Positions 56,250 through 64,000 of a DNA stretch of 64,000 bases are shown here, piece after piece. Source of the stretch: Schlegelella_A sp963778525 (GTDB lineage Bacteria > Pseudomonadota > Gammaproteobacteria > Burkholderiales > Burkholderiaceae_C); contig CAVZUJ010000004.1 of NCBI GenBank assembly GCA_963778525.1, positions 186,001 through 250,000 on the forward strand, in the 5' to 3' direction. Numbering within the stretch: position 1 is the stretch's first letter; each line of letters begins with the position of its first letter. The translations under genes and the position numbers were made by a program. Below the pieces are notes generated by a model. It was not told the DNA's origin and did no database searches. It worked only from the letters and a program-made list of their open reading frames with translations.

Positions 56250-56336
56250 CGCCTTGGCCGCGGAAGTCAAGCAAGAACCGCACAAGCGGCGAAAGATTTT
56301 CCGCGCCGCGAGGCCCCATAGAATCGCCAACCCTGC

Positions 56337-56365
56337 TTGACACTGACCCATGCCGACGATGTAAT
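56337..56365 (+). promoter_or_regulatory. sigma-70 promoter of hupB
   Basis: TTGACA (56337-56342), a 17-bp spacer and TGTAAT (56360-56365) give a near-consensus promoter. It stands 85 bp before the hupB GTG and is the best promoter match in the window, which fits an abundantly expressed nucleoid protein. Confidence 0.8.
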
Positions 56366-56449
56366 CGTTTTGCCCGAGCCGCATTTGCCGCCTCGCGACG
56401 CCACATCGAATTCCACTGAGACCTGAGCATTCCTGAGGGGGAACCATTC

Positions 56450-56722
56450 GTGAACAAAACTGAACTGATCGAGCACATCGCCAAGCAGGCCGACATCTCG
56501 AAAGCGGCGGCGTCGCGCGCACTCGAAGCCATGATCGGCGGCGTGAAGACGAGCCTGAAGAAGAACACCACGGTCTCGCTCGTCGGCTTCGGTACGTTCA
56601 GTGTCGGCAAGCGCGCCGCCCGCAGCGGGCGCAATCCGCGCACCGGCGCGGCGATCAAGATCAAGGCCGCCAAGGTTCCGAAATTCCGGCCCGGCAAGGC
56701 GTTGAAAGACGCGCTCAACTGA
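56450..56722 (+). CDS. hupB: DNA-binding protein HU-beta
   Basis: HU bends and coats DNA as a dimer. The 90 residues NKTELIEHIAKQADISKAAA..., VSLVGFGTFSVGKRAARSGRNPRTG (split here by its beta-arm) and KIKAAKVPKFRPGKALKDALN match HU exactly in length and layout, including the arm Pro in RNPRTG. The start is GTG at 56450, after GAGGGG (56435-56440). The gene precedes a tRNA and ppiD, a conserved order in this group; lon, which stands before hupB in many proteobacteria, is replaced here by the tartrate-type dehydrogenase gene. Confidence 0.96.
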   Translation: MNKTELIEHIAKQADISKAAASRALEAMIGGVKTSLKKNTTVSLVGFGTFSVGKRAARSGRNPRTGAAIKIKAAKVPKFRPGKALKDALN

Positions 56723-56753
56723 AGATCGGCCGCTGGCGCGGCCCGGGCTTGCC

Positions 56754-56829
56754 GGGTGCTTAGCTCAGCTGGTAGAGCGGCGCCTTTACACGGCGTAGGT
56801 CGGGGGTTCGAGCCCCTCAGCACCCACCA
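56754..56829 (+). tRNA. tRNA-Val (anticodon TAC)
   Basis: A complete 76-nt cloverleaf with encoded CCA (56827-56829). The acceptor stem GGGTGCT pairs with AGCACCC. The anticodon loop TTTACAC carries TAC at 56787-56789, reading GUA/GUG-type valine codons. The T-arm is GGGGGTTCGAGCCCC-like. It lies 31 bp after hupB and may be cut from its transcript. Confidence 0.97.
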
Positions 56830-56896
56830 TCCGCAGCCTGCGGCCCGGTTTCATCGCGTCGGCGCGCTCGGCTAGAATCAGCGCCGTCCTCCAACG

Positions 56897-56920
56897 AAAG
56901 GCGAACCTCGGTTCGCCTTT
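56897..56920 (+). terminator. strong hairpin directly upstream of ppiD
   Basis: AAAGGCGAAC and GTTCGCCTTT form a 10-bp perfect stem with loop CTCG, 17 bp before the ppiD ATG. The 3' side ends in TTT and continues CTCGC. It may terminate the hupB/tRNA-Val transcript, or act in a leader, because TAGAAT at 56873-56878 could be a -10 element starting transcription just before it. Confidence 0.6.
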
Positions 56921-56937
56921 CTCGCATCTGCCATCCG

Positions 56938-58863
56938 ATGTTCGACTTCTTCCGCCGTCACACCCGCGTCCTGCAGTTCGTTCTCGTCCTGCTCGTCTTC
57001 CCGTCGTTCATCTTCTTCGGCATCCAGGGCTACAGCCGCTTCTCGGGCAACGACCAGCAGACGGTTGCGCACGTGGCCGGGCAGCCGATCACCCAGGGTG
57101 AATTCGACAATGCCCTGCGCGAGCGCCTCGAGCGGGCGCGCCGGCAGATGCCGAGCCTCGACCCGAAGATCTTCGACACGCCCGAGATGCGCCAGCTCGC
57201 GCTCGATCAGCTCATCCGCGAGCGCGTGCTGCTGATCGCCGCCGACAAACAGCATCTGATGCCGTCCGACGAGCGGCTCGACACGCTCTTCAAGGCCGAT
57301 CCGCAGTTCGCCCAGCTGCGCAATCCCGACGGCAGCCTGAACCGCGACATGATCGGCGCGCTCGGCATGTCGTCCGAAGGTTTCGCCGAGCGCCTGCGAG
57401 AAGACATCTCGCGGCGCCAGGTGCTGCAGGGATTGAGCGATTCGGTCATCGCGCCGGCCAGCGCCGCCGGCGCCGCGCTCGACGCGATGTACCAGCAGCG
57501 CGAGGTGCAGGTGCAGCGCTTCGATGCCAAGGACTATCTGGCCAAGGTCGCGCCCACCGACGCCGAGATCGAGGCCTTCTACAAGGACCCCGCACATGCC
57601 GCCCAGTTCCAGGCACCCGAGCAGGAGTCGATCGAGTATGTCGTGCTCGACCCGGACGCGCTGAAGAAGGGCATCACGGTCTCCGAGGACGATCTGCGCA
57701 AGTACTACGCCGAGAACGAGAAGCGCTACACCACGCCGGAAGAACGCCGTGCCAGCCACATCCTGATCAAGGCCGACAAGGATGCGCCCAAGGCCGAGCG
57801 CGACAAGGCCAGGGCCAAGGCCGAGGCCCTGCTCGCGGAAGTGCGCAAGAACCCGGCGTCGTTTGCAGAGGTGGCCAAGAAGAATTCCGACGACGAAGGC
57901 TCGGCACCGAAGGGCGGCGATCTCGACTTCTTCGGCCGCGGCGCGATGGTCAAGCCGTTCGAGGATGCAGCCTATGGCCTGAAGCCCGGCGAAATCAGCG
58001 GCATCGTCGAGAGCGATTTCGGCTTTCACATCATCCAGCTCAATGCAGTCCGCGGCGGCCAGAAGAAGACCTTCGAGGAGGTGCGCCCGGAGATGGAAGC
58101 CGAGATCCGGACTCAACTGGCGCAGAAGCGCTACTCGGATGCAGCGGTCGAATTCGGCGACACCGTGTACGAGCAATCGGACAGCCTCAAGCCTGCCGCC
58201 GACAAGTGGAAGCTCGACATCAAGAAGGCCGAGCACGTGATGCGCGAGCCGGCGCCCGGAACGACCGGGCTGTTGGCCAACGCGAAATTCCTGGAGGCGC
58301 TGTTCTCGAGCGACGTCACCAAGAACAAGCACAACACCAAGGCAATCGATATCGGCTCGAATCAGCTCGCGTCGGGGCGCGTTCTGCAGTACACGCCTTC
58401 GCATCAGTTGCCGCTGGCCGACGTCAAGGAAAAGATTCGCGCGCAACTGGCTTCGACGCAGGCCGCGGCACTGGCGCGCAAGGCCGGCACCGAGCGCCTG
58501 GCCGCCGCCCGCGCCGCGCCTGCGGCGACGCTGTCGGACAACACCCAGCTCGTCTCGCGGGCACAGGCCAGGGGGCTGACGCCGAACGTGCTCGATGCGA
58601 TCCTGAAGGCGCCGGCAACGACGCTGCCGAGCTTTATCGGTGTCGATCTCGGCGAGCAAGGCTACGCCGTCGCGAAGATCACCAAGCTCTGGGGTCGAGA
58701 CCCGAGCTTCGGCAATGTCGTGCAGGCGCGGCAGCAGTACGGGCAGATCTGGGGCGACGCCGTCGCTCAGGCTTACTACGCGTCGCTGAAGGCGCGCTAC
58801 AAGGTGTCGGTCAACAGCTCGGCGCTGTCTGCGCCCGCCGACCCTGCGGCCGCAACGCGCTGA
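56938..58863 (+). CDS. ppiD: periplasmic peptidyl-prolyl isomerase/chaperone PpiD
   Basis: PpiD is anchored in the inner membrane and assists folding of exported proteins near SecYEG. The 641-residue protein has a single N-terminal membrane helix (residues about 12-32, LQFVLVLLVFPSFIFFGIQG), a SurA-like N-domain (AHVAGQPITQGEFDNALRER), and a parvulin domain near residue 275 (RASHILIKADKDAP, SFAEVAKKNSDDEGSAPKGGDL, GIVESDFGFHIIQL). A helical C-terminal part completes the SurA/PpiD layout. It is intact and of normal length. Confidence 0.94.
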   Translation: MFDFFRRHTRVLQFVLVLLVFPSFIFFGIQGYSRFSGNDQQTVAHVAGQPITQGEFDNALRERLERARRQMPSLDPKIFDTPEMRQLALDQLIRERVLLIAADKQHLMPSDERLDTLFKADPQFAQLRNPDGSLNRDMIGALGMSSEGFAERLREDISRRQVLQGLSDSVIAPASAAGAALDAMYQQREVQVQRFDAKDYLAKVAPTDAEIEAFYKDPAHAAQFQAPEQESIEYVVLDPDALKKGITVSEDDLRKYYAENEKRYTTPEERRASHILIKADKDAPKAERDKARAKAEALLAEVRKNPASFAEVAKKNSDDEGSAPKGGDLDFFGRGAMVKPFEDAAYGLKPGEISGIVESDFGFHIIQLNAVRGGQKKTFEEVRPEMEAEIRTQLAQKRYSDAAVEFGDTVYEQSDSLKPAADKWKLDIKKAEHVMREPAPGTTGLLANAKFLEALFSSDVTKNKHNTKAIDIGSNQLASGRVLQYTPSHQLPLADVKEKIRAQLASTQAAALARKAGTERLAAARAAPAATLSDNTQLVSRAQARGLTPNVLDAILKAPATTLPSFIGVDLGEQGYAVAKITKLWGRDPSFGNVVQARQQYGQIWGDAVAQAYYASLKARYKVSVNSSALSAPADPAAATR

Positions 58864-58896
58864 GCCACTCGCGACTGAGGCGAGACGAGCGCTCGC

Positions 58897-58902
58897 TATA
58901 AT
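58897..58902 (+). promoter_or_regulatory. -10 element of tRNA-His
   Basis: A perfect TATAAT lies 12 bp before the tRNA. No clear -35 hexamer is found 16-18 bp upstream. The distance places the transcription start within the few bases preceding the mature 5' end. Confidence 0.7.
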
Positions 58903-58914
58903 TTGCGCTTCGGT

Positions 58915-58991
58915 GGTGGCTGTAGCTCAGTTGGTAGAGTCCAGGATTGTGATTCCTGTTGTCGTGGGTTCGAGCCCCATCAGCCACCCCA
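58915..58991 (+). tRNA. tRNA-His (anticodon GTG)
   Basis: The cloverleaf has acceptor GTGGCTG paired with CAGCCAC. An extra 5' G at 58915 faces the discriminator C at 58988, the G-1 identity element of tRNA-His. The anticodon stem CAGGA/TCCTG closes loop TTGTGAT with GTG at 58949-58951. CCA is encoded at 58989-58991. Confidence 0.97.
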
Positions 58992-59076
58992 TCGACATCC
59001 TCTGCAGGCTCGGGCCTCCCGCCCAGCAAGCCTGACCGTAGCTCGCGACGCCGGGGTGCGCCGCCCTCGTTCAAGC

Positions 59077-59220
59077 TCACTGCATCAGAAAAGCGGCTGA
59101 GCAGGCCGCCAGCGTGATCATCAACGCCGTGAAGACCAGCGGGCTCCAACGCGACGGCTCCAGAGGCCGGTCGTCGTCGCCGTGCAGACTGTTCCCGCTG
59201 ATCTCGAACTTGCTTCCCAT
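59077..59220 (-). CDS. 47-residue predicted membrane miniprotein
   Basis: A short frame below the usual length cut-off: ATG at 59220 after GGAGGC, product GSKFEISGNSLHGDDDRPLE..., with one hydrophobic helix at the C-terminal half (LVFTALMITLAACSAAFLM). The N-terminus is acidic, so the topology is probably N-in or peripheral. Codon use is normal for the genome. It lies 119 bp downstream of the quinone oxidoreductase on the same strand, with TATAGT (59268-59273, complement) as a possible -10. I know no homologue; it could be an unannotated membrane miniprotein. Confidence 0.6.
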   Translation of the reverse strand: MGSKFEISGNSLHGDDDRPLEPSRWSPLVFTALMITLAACSAAFLMQ

Positions 59221-59339
59221 CGTGGCCTCCGTACCGGAGAAGCCCCTCGTGAGAGCTTCATCGGTCCACTATAGGAAATAGCCTGCGCCAGGCACATCCC
59301 CAAAGTGGAGGAGGCACCGACGCGGCAGCGAGGCCCGGC

Positions 59340-60317
59340 TCAGCCGTTCGTCATCACCAGCTTGCCGTGCACTTTTCGGCTGCCCATTCGCGCGTAGGCG
59401 GCGGGCAGCTCGTGCATCGGCAGGCGTTGGTCGATCACCGGCTTGATCTTTCCCTCCGCGTACCAGCGCGCCAGCTCGCCGAGCGCCTGGGCATTGGCCT
59501 TGGGCTCGCGGCGCGCGAAGTCGCCCCAGAAGACGCCGACCAGGGAGGCGCCCTTCAGGAGCGCGAGATTGAGCGGCAGCGCCGGAATGCCACCTTGCGC
59601 GAAGCCGACGACGAGGTAGCGGCCACGCCAGGCGATCGAGCGGAACACCGGCTCGGCGAGGTCGCCGCCCACCGGGTCATAGACGACGTCGGGGCCTTTG
59701 CCGTCGGTCAGCTTCTTCAGCTCGTCGCGGATGTTGCCGCTCGAATAGTTGATCGTGGCGTCGGCACCGATCGAGCGGCAGAACTCGCACTTCTCGTCGC
59801 TCGACGCCGCCGCGATGACGCGGGCACCGGCCACCTTGCCGATCTGGATCGCCGCCGTGCCGACACCGCCGGCCGCGCCCAGCACGAGCAGCGTCTCCCC
59901 GGCCTTCAGCTGTGCCCGGTCGAGCAAGGCGTGGTGCGTGGTGCCGTAGGTGAGGATGAAGGCCGCTGCATCGTCGAATGCAAAGCCCTTTGGCAAAGGC
60001 ATGACGAGGGCTGCATCGACGACGGCATGGCTGCCGAAGCCACCGGTGCCGGCAAACGCGGCCACCGCGTCGCCGACCTTGAGATGCTTGACGCCTTCGC
60101 CCACCGCGTCGACGACGCCGGCATATTCCGATCCCGGCACGAACGGCAGCGCAGGCTTCATCTGGTACTTGTTCTGGACGATCAGCAGGTCCGGGAAGTT
60201 GAGGCTGGCGGCACGGATCGCAACGCGAACCTCGCCCGCCTTCGGCTCCGGCGTCGGCAGCTCCTTCCACGTCAGTGCCTCGACGCCGATCGGGTTCTCG
60301 CAAAGCCATGCATGCAT
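59340..60317 (-). CDS. NADPH:quinone oxidoreductase family protein (zinc-free MDR)
   Basis: This 325-residue medium-chain dehydrogenase/reductase lacks the structural and catalytic zinc ligands. Landmarks: EVRVAIRAASLNFPDLLIVQ, PFVPGSEYAGVVDAVGEGV, LVLGAAGGVGTAAIQIGKVAG for NADPH, and VYDPVGGDLAEPVFRSIAW. The shorter of two ATGs, at 60317, gives the family N-terminus MHAWLCENPIGVEAL. Such enzymes reduce quinones or enoyl compounds; the in vivo substrate is unknown. It is divergent from surE. Confidence 0.9.
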   Translation of the reverse strand: MHAWLCENPIGVEALTWKELPTPEPKAGEVRVAIRAASLNFPDLLIVQNKYQMKPALPFVPGSEYAGVVDAVGEGVKHLKVGDAVAAFAGTGGFGSHAVVDAALVMPLPKGFAFDDAAAFILTYGTTHHALLDRAQLKAGETLLVLGAAGGVGTAAIQIGKVAGARVIAAASSDEKCEFCRSIGADATINYSSGNIRDELKKLTDGKGPDVVYDPVGGDLAEPVFRSIAWRGRYLVVGFAQGGIPALPLNLALLKGASLVGVFWGDFARREPKANAQALGELARWYAEGKIKPVIDQRLPMHELPAAYARMGSRKVHGKLVMTNG

Positions 60318-60430
60318 CGAATGCCTCTCTCTCGAAGTGCCGGCACTCGTGCGGGCCGGCATCCGATCGATCATACGCAGCCGATGCCGAAGCCTGCGTC
60401 GCGTCGGAGACGACTCCCTACAATCGAGGC

Positions 60431-61186
60431 ATGCGCATCCTGATCGCCAACGACGACGGCTACCTCGCCCCCGGCCTCGCCGCGCTGGTGCAGGCGTGCG
60501 AGGGGCTCGGCGAGCTCGATATCGTCGCGCCGGAGCAGAACGCCAGCGGCACGTCGAACTCGTTGACGCTCAACCGCGGGTTGTCGGTCTACACCGCCGC
60601 CAACGGCTACCGATACATCAACGGCACGCCTTCCGATTGCGTCCATCTCGCGCTGTCGGGCCTGCTCGAGCATCGACCCGATCTGGTCGTGGCCGGCATC
60701 AACCAGGGCGCGAACATGGGCGACGACACGCTCTATTCGGGCACGGTCGCCGCCGCCATGGAAGGCTTTCTCTTCGGCATTCCCGCGGTCGCTTTTTCGC
60801 AGGTGCAGAAGGGCTGGGACCACCTCGATGCGGCCGGACGTGTCGCGCGCAGCGTGATCCAGCAGCTCTTGCGTGATCCGCCGGCTGCGCCCCACTTTCT
60901 GCTCAACGTCAACATTCCGAACCGGGCCGATGCCGACCGGCTGCCGCGCCGCGTCACGCGTCTCGGGCGCCGGCATTCGAGCGAGCCGGTGATCCGCCAG
61001 GTCAGCCCGCGCGGCGACACCTTGTACTGGATCGGCCCTGCCGGCGATGCCCGCGAAGCCGGCCCCGGAACCGACTTCCATGCCACGAGCAACGGCGAAG
61101 TCTCGATCACGCCCTTGCATGTCGATCTCACCGATCACGGCACGCTCCCGGCGTGGCGAGAATGGTCGGGCAAGGCCGCTGGATGA
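60431..61186 (+). CDS. surE: 5'/3'-nucleotidase SurE
   Basis: SurE hydrolyses nucleoside monophosphates and supports stationary-phase survival. The 251-residue protein starts RILIANDDGYLAPGLAALV with the metal-binding DD, and contains APEQNASGTSNSLTL, YINGTPSDCVHLALSGLL and VVAGINQGANMGDDTLYSGTVAAAMEG. The ATG at 60431 is preceded by TACAAT (60419-60424) and has no spaced Shine-Dalgarno. It overlaps pcm by 4 bp, beginning the conserved surE-pcm-nlpD group. Confidence 0.95.
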   Translation: MRILIANDDGYLAPGLAALVQACEGLGELDIVAPEQNASGTSNSLTLNRGLSVYTAANGYRYINGTPSDCVHLALSGLLEHRPDLVVAGINQGANMGDDTLYSGTVAAAMEGFLFGIPAVAFSQVQKGWDHLDAAGRVARSVIQQLLRDPPAAPHFLLNVNIPNRADADRLPRRVTRLGRRHSSEPVIRQVSPRGDTLYWIGPAGDAREAGPGTDFHATSNGEVSITPLHVDLTDHGTLPAWREWSGKAAG

Positions 61187-61992
61187 CGGCCGGGCCGCGG
61201 CCGAGATTTCCTTTGCGGCTCGATCGCCTCGCGAGCGGAGCCGCCGCCTCGAAGAAGACGCTGCTGCGGCCACAACGCGATGTGGCGGCCGCCCATGCCG
61301 ACGCGGGCCGGCAGCACGCACCGGCCGGCCTCGGCCTCGACTCCTCGGACGTTCGTCGGCGCATGGTCGATCGCCTGCGTGCCGGCGGGATCGGCCAGCC
61401 GCTCGTTCTTCGTGCCTTTGCAACCGTGCCTCGTCACGCGTTCGTCGACCCGGCACTGGCGACCCAGGCCTATGAAGACACGAGCCTGCCCATCGGACAC
61501 GGCCAGACCATCTCGAAGCCCTCGGTCGTCGCCCGCATGCTCGAGATGCTTTTCGACAGCAACAATGCGCGTCGCAGCGGGAACCTCGGCGCCGTTCTCG
61601 AGATCGGTACAGGATGCGGCTATCAAGCCGCGTTGCTGAGCGAGCTTGCCGTTCGCGTCCTGTCCATGGAACGTCTCAAACCCCTGCATGACAAGGCCCG
61701 GTCGTTGCTTGCACCCTTTCGTTCGAATCGATTGCGCCTGGTGCACGGCGACGGAATGATCGGCCACGTGCCCGGTGCGCCATACGACAGCATCATTGCC
61801 GCCGCCAGCGGGCGGGACGTGCCGCAGGCCTGGCTCGATCAACTCGCCGTCGGTGGTCGGCTGGTTTCTCCGATCGAGCAGGGCGAGCGTGGCCAGGCGC
61901 TCGTCGTCATCGATCGGAGCGAGGAAGGTTATGCGCGGCAGGTGCTCGAGACCGTCCGCTTCGTCCCCTTAAAATCGGGCCTTGCAGGATGA
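61183..61992 (+). CDS. pcm: protein-L-isoaspartate O-methyltransferase
   Basis: Pcm methylates isoaspartyl residues to start repair of aged proteins. The 269-residue protein has a basic N-terminal extension, then the conserved VDRLRAGGIGQPLVLRAF, VPRHAFVDPALATQAYEDTS, LPIGHGQTISKPSVVARM and the SAM motif VLEIGTGCGYQAALLSEL. The start ATG at 61183 overlaps the surE stop as ATGA. The extension of about 60 residues before the core is longer than in E. coli, where the enzyme has about 208 residues. Confidence 0.94.
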   Translation: MTAGPRPRFPLRLDRLASGAAASKKTLLRPQRDVAAAHADAGRQHAPAGLGLDSSDVRRRMVDRLRAGGIGQPLVLRAFATVPRHAFVDPALATQAYEDTSLPIGHGQTISKPSVVARMLEMLFDSNNARRSGNLGAVLEIGTGCGYQAALLSELAVRVLSMERLKPLHDKARSLLAPFRSNRLRLVHGDGMIGHVPGAPYDSIIAAASGRDVPQAWLDQLAVGGRLVSPIEQGERGQALVVIDRSEEGYARQVLETVRFVPLKSGLAG

Positions 61993-62008
61993 AGAGCGCA
62001 AACAGTTC

Positions 62009-62920
62009 ATGCCCGTGATCGAAGCCTCGGCCTGGCGGCCCCTGAAGGCCGCGGCAGTCATCGTCGCGGTCATCGGACTTTTCGGCTGTGCGAACCCACC
62101 GCACCGGGCACCGGTCGAAGAACGCTCGGCGACGCCGCGGGCGACCGTCGCCGCGGCGAGCCCGGCGATGCCGGAGGCCTCTTCGCCGGAGGCAGGCAAG
62201 CCGGTCGTCGTCGACACCGGTCCGCGCCCGGGTTACTACACGGTGAAGTCCGGCGACACGCTGATCCGGATCGGCCTCGACAACGGCCAGAACTGGAAGG
62301 ACCTCGTTCGCTGGAACAACCTGGACAACCCGAACCTGATCGAGGTCGGCCAGGTCCTTCGCGTCGTGGCGCCAGGTGTCGATCCCGCGGCGGCAACGAG
62401 CCGACCGATCACGACGGCACGCGTCGAGCCGCGACCGCTCGACGCTCGCCCGGCGGCCTCGGCGCCGGTGGCGGCGGCGTCGCCTGGCGCGGGCGCGACA
62501 CCCGCGCCGCCCGCACCGGCGCCAGTGCCTCCCGCTCCCCGCGACGCCGACGACGATGTCGCCTGGGGCTGGCCGGCAGCCGGTCCGGTTGCACTGCCTT
62601 TCGACGACGCGAAAAACAAGGGGCTGGTCTTTCGCGGCAAGGCCGGCGATCCGGTGCTGGCAGCCGCCGATGGCCGCGTCGTCTACGCCGGCTCCGGCCT
62701 GCGCGGCTACGGCAATCTCGTGATCCTCAAGCACAACGCAACCTATCTCACCGCCTACGCCAACAACCAGACGCTGCTCGTCAAGGACGACCAGACAGTG
62801 CGGCGCGGCCAGAAGATCGCCGAGATGGGATCGACCGACGCGGACAGCGTGCAACTCCATTTCGAGATCCGCAAGCAGGGCAAGCCGATCGATCCGGCCA
62901 AGCTCCTGCCGCCGCGCTGA
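62009..62920 (+). CDS. nlpD: NlpD-like lipoprotein, LysM and degenerate LytM domains
   Basis: NlpD activates amidases that split the septal wall at division. The 303-residue protein has a lipoprotein signal with lipobox L24-F25-G26-Cys27, a LysM domain (YYTVKSGDTLIRIGLDNGQN, VRWNNLDNPNLIEVGQ-LRV), a Pro/Ala-rich linker and a C-terminal M23/LytM fold (GDPVLAAADGRVVYAGSGL, GYGNLVILKHNATYLTAYAN). The zinc ligands of active M23 peptidases are missing, as expected for an activator. ATG at 62009 is preferred to the upstream TTG at 61982 because it places the signal at the N-terminus. rpoS, the usual next gene, is absent. Confidence 0.92.
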   Translation: MPVIEASAWRPLKAAAVIVAVIGLFGCANPPHRAPVEERSATPRATVAAASPAMPEASSPEAGKPVVVDTGPRPGYYTVKSGDTLIRIGLDNGQNWKDLVRWNNLDNPNLIEVGQVLRVVAPGVDPAAATSRPITTARVEPRPLDARPAASAPVAAASPGAGATPAPPAPAPVPPAPRDADDDVAWGWPAAGPVALPFDDAKNKGLVFRGKAGDPVLAAADGRVVYAGSGLRGYGNLVILKHNATYLTAYANNQTLLVKDDQTVRRGQKIAEMGSTDADSVQLHFEIRKQGKPIDPAKLLPPR

Positions 62921-62955
62921 GGCGGCTCGGCGCGTAGAATCTCCGGGCCAACATC

Positions 62956-63856
62956 GTGTCCTCCTGGCCCGTCCTCGTCTTCGATATCGAGACCATTCCC
63001 GGACATCGCCGGCCTGCGCGCACTGCGCCAGATGGACGAGAGCGTCGACGATGCCGGCGTCTACGCGGCGGAGATGGCGGAGCGGCAATCGCGCGGCAAG
63101 AGCGATTTCATGCCGCTGCATCTGCAGCGCGTCCTCGTCATCAGCTGCGTCTTTCGCAACGCCGAAGGCCTGCGCGTGCATTCGATCGTCGATCGCGAGG
63201 TCGATGGCAGCAGCCAGGAAGGACGTGTCGTCCAGTCATTCTTCAACCTCGTCGAGCGGCATGTCCCGCAGCTCGTCAGCTGGAACGGCGGCGGCTTCGA
63301 CCTGCCGGTGCTGCACTACCGCGCCATGCGCCACGGCGTCGTCGCCAGCAAGTACTGGGACATGGGCGACGACGACAGGGAGTTCCGCTTCAACAACTAC
63401 ATCGGCCGCTATCACCTGCGCCATCTCGACTTGATGGACCTGCTGGCGATGTACCAGCCGCGCGGCAACGCGCCGCTCGATGCGATGGCCAAGCTCTGCG
63501 GCTTTCCGGGCAAGCTCGGCATGGACGGCTCGCAGGTCTACCCGGCCTATCTCGAGGGTCGCCGCGACGAGATCCGGCGCTACTGCGAGACCGACGTGAT
63601 GAACACCTACCTCTTGTATTGCCGGTTCCAGAAGATGCGCGGCGGCTTCACGGAAAGCGAATACGAGAGCGAGATGGCGCTCGTGCGCGAGACGCTCGGC
63701 GCGATCGATGAGCCGCACTGGCGCGAATACCTCGCGGCGTGGCCCGCTGCGCCGGCCGTTGCCGAGCCGGCCGTTCCCGAGGCTGCACCTGCCACGACGG
63801 TGGTCGAGCAGGTGAGCACGTCGATCTACATCGAGGCTTCGAGCATTCGCACGTAG
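62956..63856 (+). CDS. predicted 3'-5' exonuclease, PolB-like (one extra base)
   Basis: A DEDDy-type exonuclease of about 299 residues. The first acidic motif is LVFDIETIPDIAGLRAL (Asp10, Glu12), the second lies in VSWNGGGFDLPVLHYRAM and the third in RRYCETDVMNTYLLYCRF. The frame breaks at 63000-63001, a Pro codon written CC-C-G, so the translation of the first 15 residues is in one frame and the rest in another. The 901-nt span is one over a multiple of three. GTG at 62956 is the start; TAGAAT at 62935-62940 may be its -10. The final 31 bp overlap a convergent alcohol dehydrogenase gene. Confidence 0.87.
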
Positions 63857-64000
63857 TCGTCGCGCGTTGCAAGACGCGGGTTCGTCTTGTGGCAATGGTC
63901 GGCCATGGCGCCGTCGACGACACGCTCGAACAGCTCGGGCTTCACGCCCAGCGCCGCGAGCCCGCTCGGCAAGCCGAGGCGGGCATTCATCGAACGAATG
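63826..64000 (-). CDS. iron-containing alcohol dehydrogenase, C-terminal end only
   Basis: The minus frame reads IRSMNARLGLPSGLAAL, then GVKPELFERVVDGAMADHCH, KTNPRLATRDDYVRMLEASM and stops at 63826. This is the normal C-terminus of type III iron-dependent alcohol dehydrogenases, including the conserved D-x-C-H-x-TNPR segment. The gene enters from the right edge of the window, so no start is visible. It ends inside the convergent exonuclease gene. Substrates of the family range from ethanol to propanediol. Confidence 0.85.
   Translation of the reverse strand, partial: IRSMNARLGLPSGLAALGVKPELFERVVDGAMADHCHKTNPRLATRDDYVRMLEASM

Noticed and set aside
58903..59100. 65-residue plus-strand frame over tRNA-His
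   Set aside because: It reads through the tRNA and has no ribosome-binding site.

Overview
The window is GC-rich, densely coding DNA from a betaproteobacterium, most likely of the order Burkholderiales. The evidence is gene order and gene content: rpsF-priB-rpsR-rplI-dnaB at the left; an efp-earP pair whose EF-P carries Arg32 (the rhamnosylation type, not the lysylation type); hupB, tRNA-Val, ppiD and tRNA-His in a row; surE-pcm-nlpD; and opgGH. I cannot name a genus. I see no insertion sequence, prophage, CRISPR array, rRNA or plasmid feature.

Layout. 1-1113 is a truncated protein with a W-x-x-T-R-A repeat. 1.4-4.5 kb is the ribosomal protein/primosome/helicase cluster. 4.6-10.8 kb holds two alpha/beta hydrolases, a dicarboxylate/amino-acid symporter beside a glutamate-type binding protein, dusA, a VOC protein and an O-methyltransferase. 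10.8-16.2 kb (minus) is a polyamine-type ABC transporter without a binding protein, behind an omega-amino-acid:pyruvate aminotransferase. 16.4-26.1 kb has isocitrate lyase, opgG-opgH, a CoA-binding protein, an O-acetylhomoserine sulfhydrylase-type enzyme, an acyl-CoA synthetase and an enoyl-CoA hydratase. 26.2-36.2 kb has a complete sugar-type ABC transporter, two dehydrogenases, a PhyH-like protein, ETF-ubiquinone oxidoreductase, an SDR, a YceH-family protein and a thioesterase. 36.6-40.1 kb is different in character: no intact frame, visibly less GC-rich, but recognisable remains of a FeeM/LuxI-like acyltransferase divergent from a membrane-bound hybrid histidine kinase. 40.1-51 kb has a PaaI thioesterase, 3-oxoacid CoA-transferase A/B, pyrD, fumC-rpiA, mnmC, a DUF3445 protein and efp-earP. 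51-64 kb has uvrC, a lipoprotein, pgsA, a drug/metabolite transporter, a tartrate-type dehydrogenase, hupB, two tRNAs, ppiD, a 47-residue membrane protein, a quinone oxidoreductase, surE-pcm-nlpD, an exonuclease and the end of an iron alcohol dehydrogenase.

The most important observation is about the sequence itself. About twenty genes between 13 and 63 kb contain frame breaks, and nearly all the clean ones are single extra bases. In almost every case the extra base can be read as a codon whose third position is written twice with two synonymous bases (for example GC-C-G, readable as GCC or GCG Ala). In each gene where I traced every break, the number of extra bases equals the excess of its length over a multiple of three. 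This looks like a consensus that kept both alleles of a mixed population. I therefore annotate these genes as intact functional genes with consensus errors, not as pseudogenes, and give spans that cover the whole gene.

Functionally this is a core-genome stretch covering translation, replication, repair and envelope maintenance, with catabolic modules for polyamines/omega-amino acids, acetate or fatty acids (aceA), ketone bodies, a sugar or sugar acid, and tartrate/malate-type acids. The candidate for something undescribed is the acyltransferase/histidine-kinase pair at 37.4-40.1 kb.
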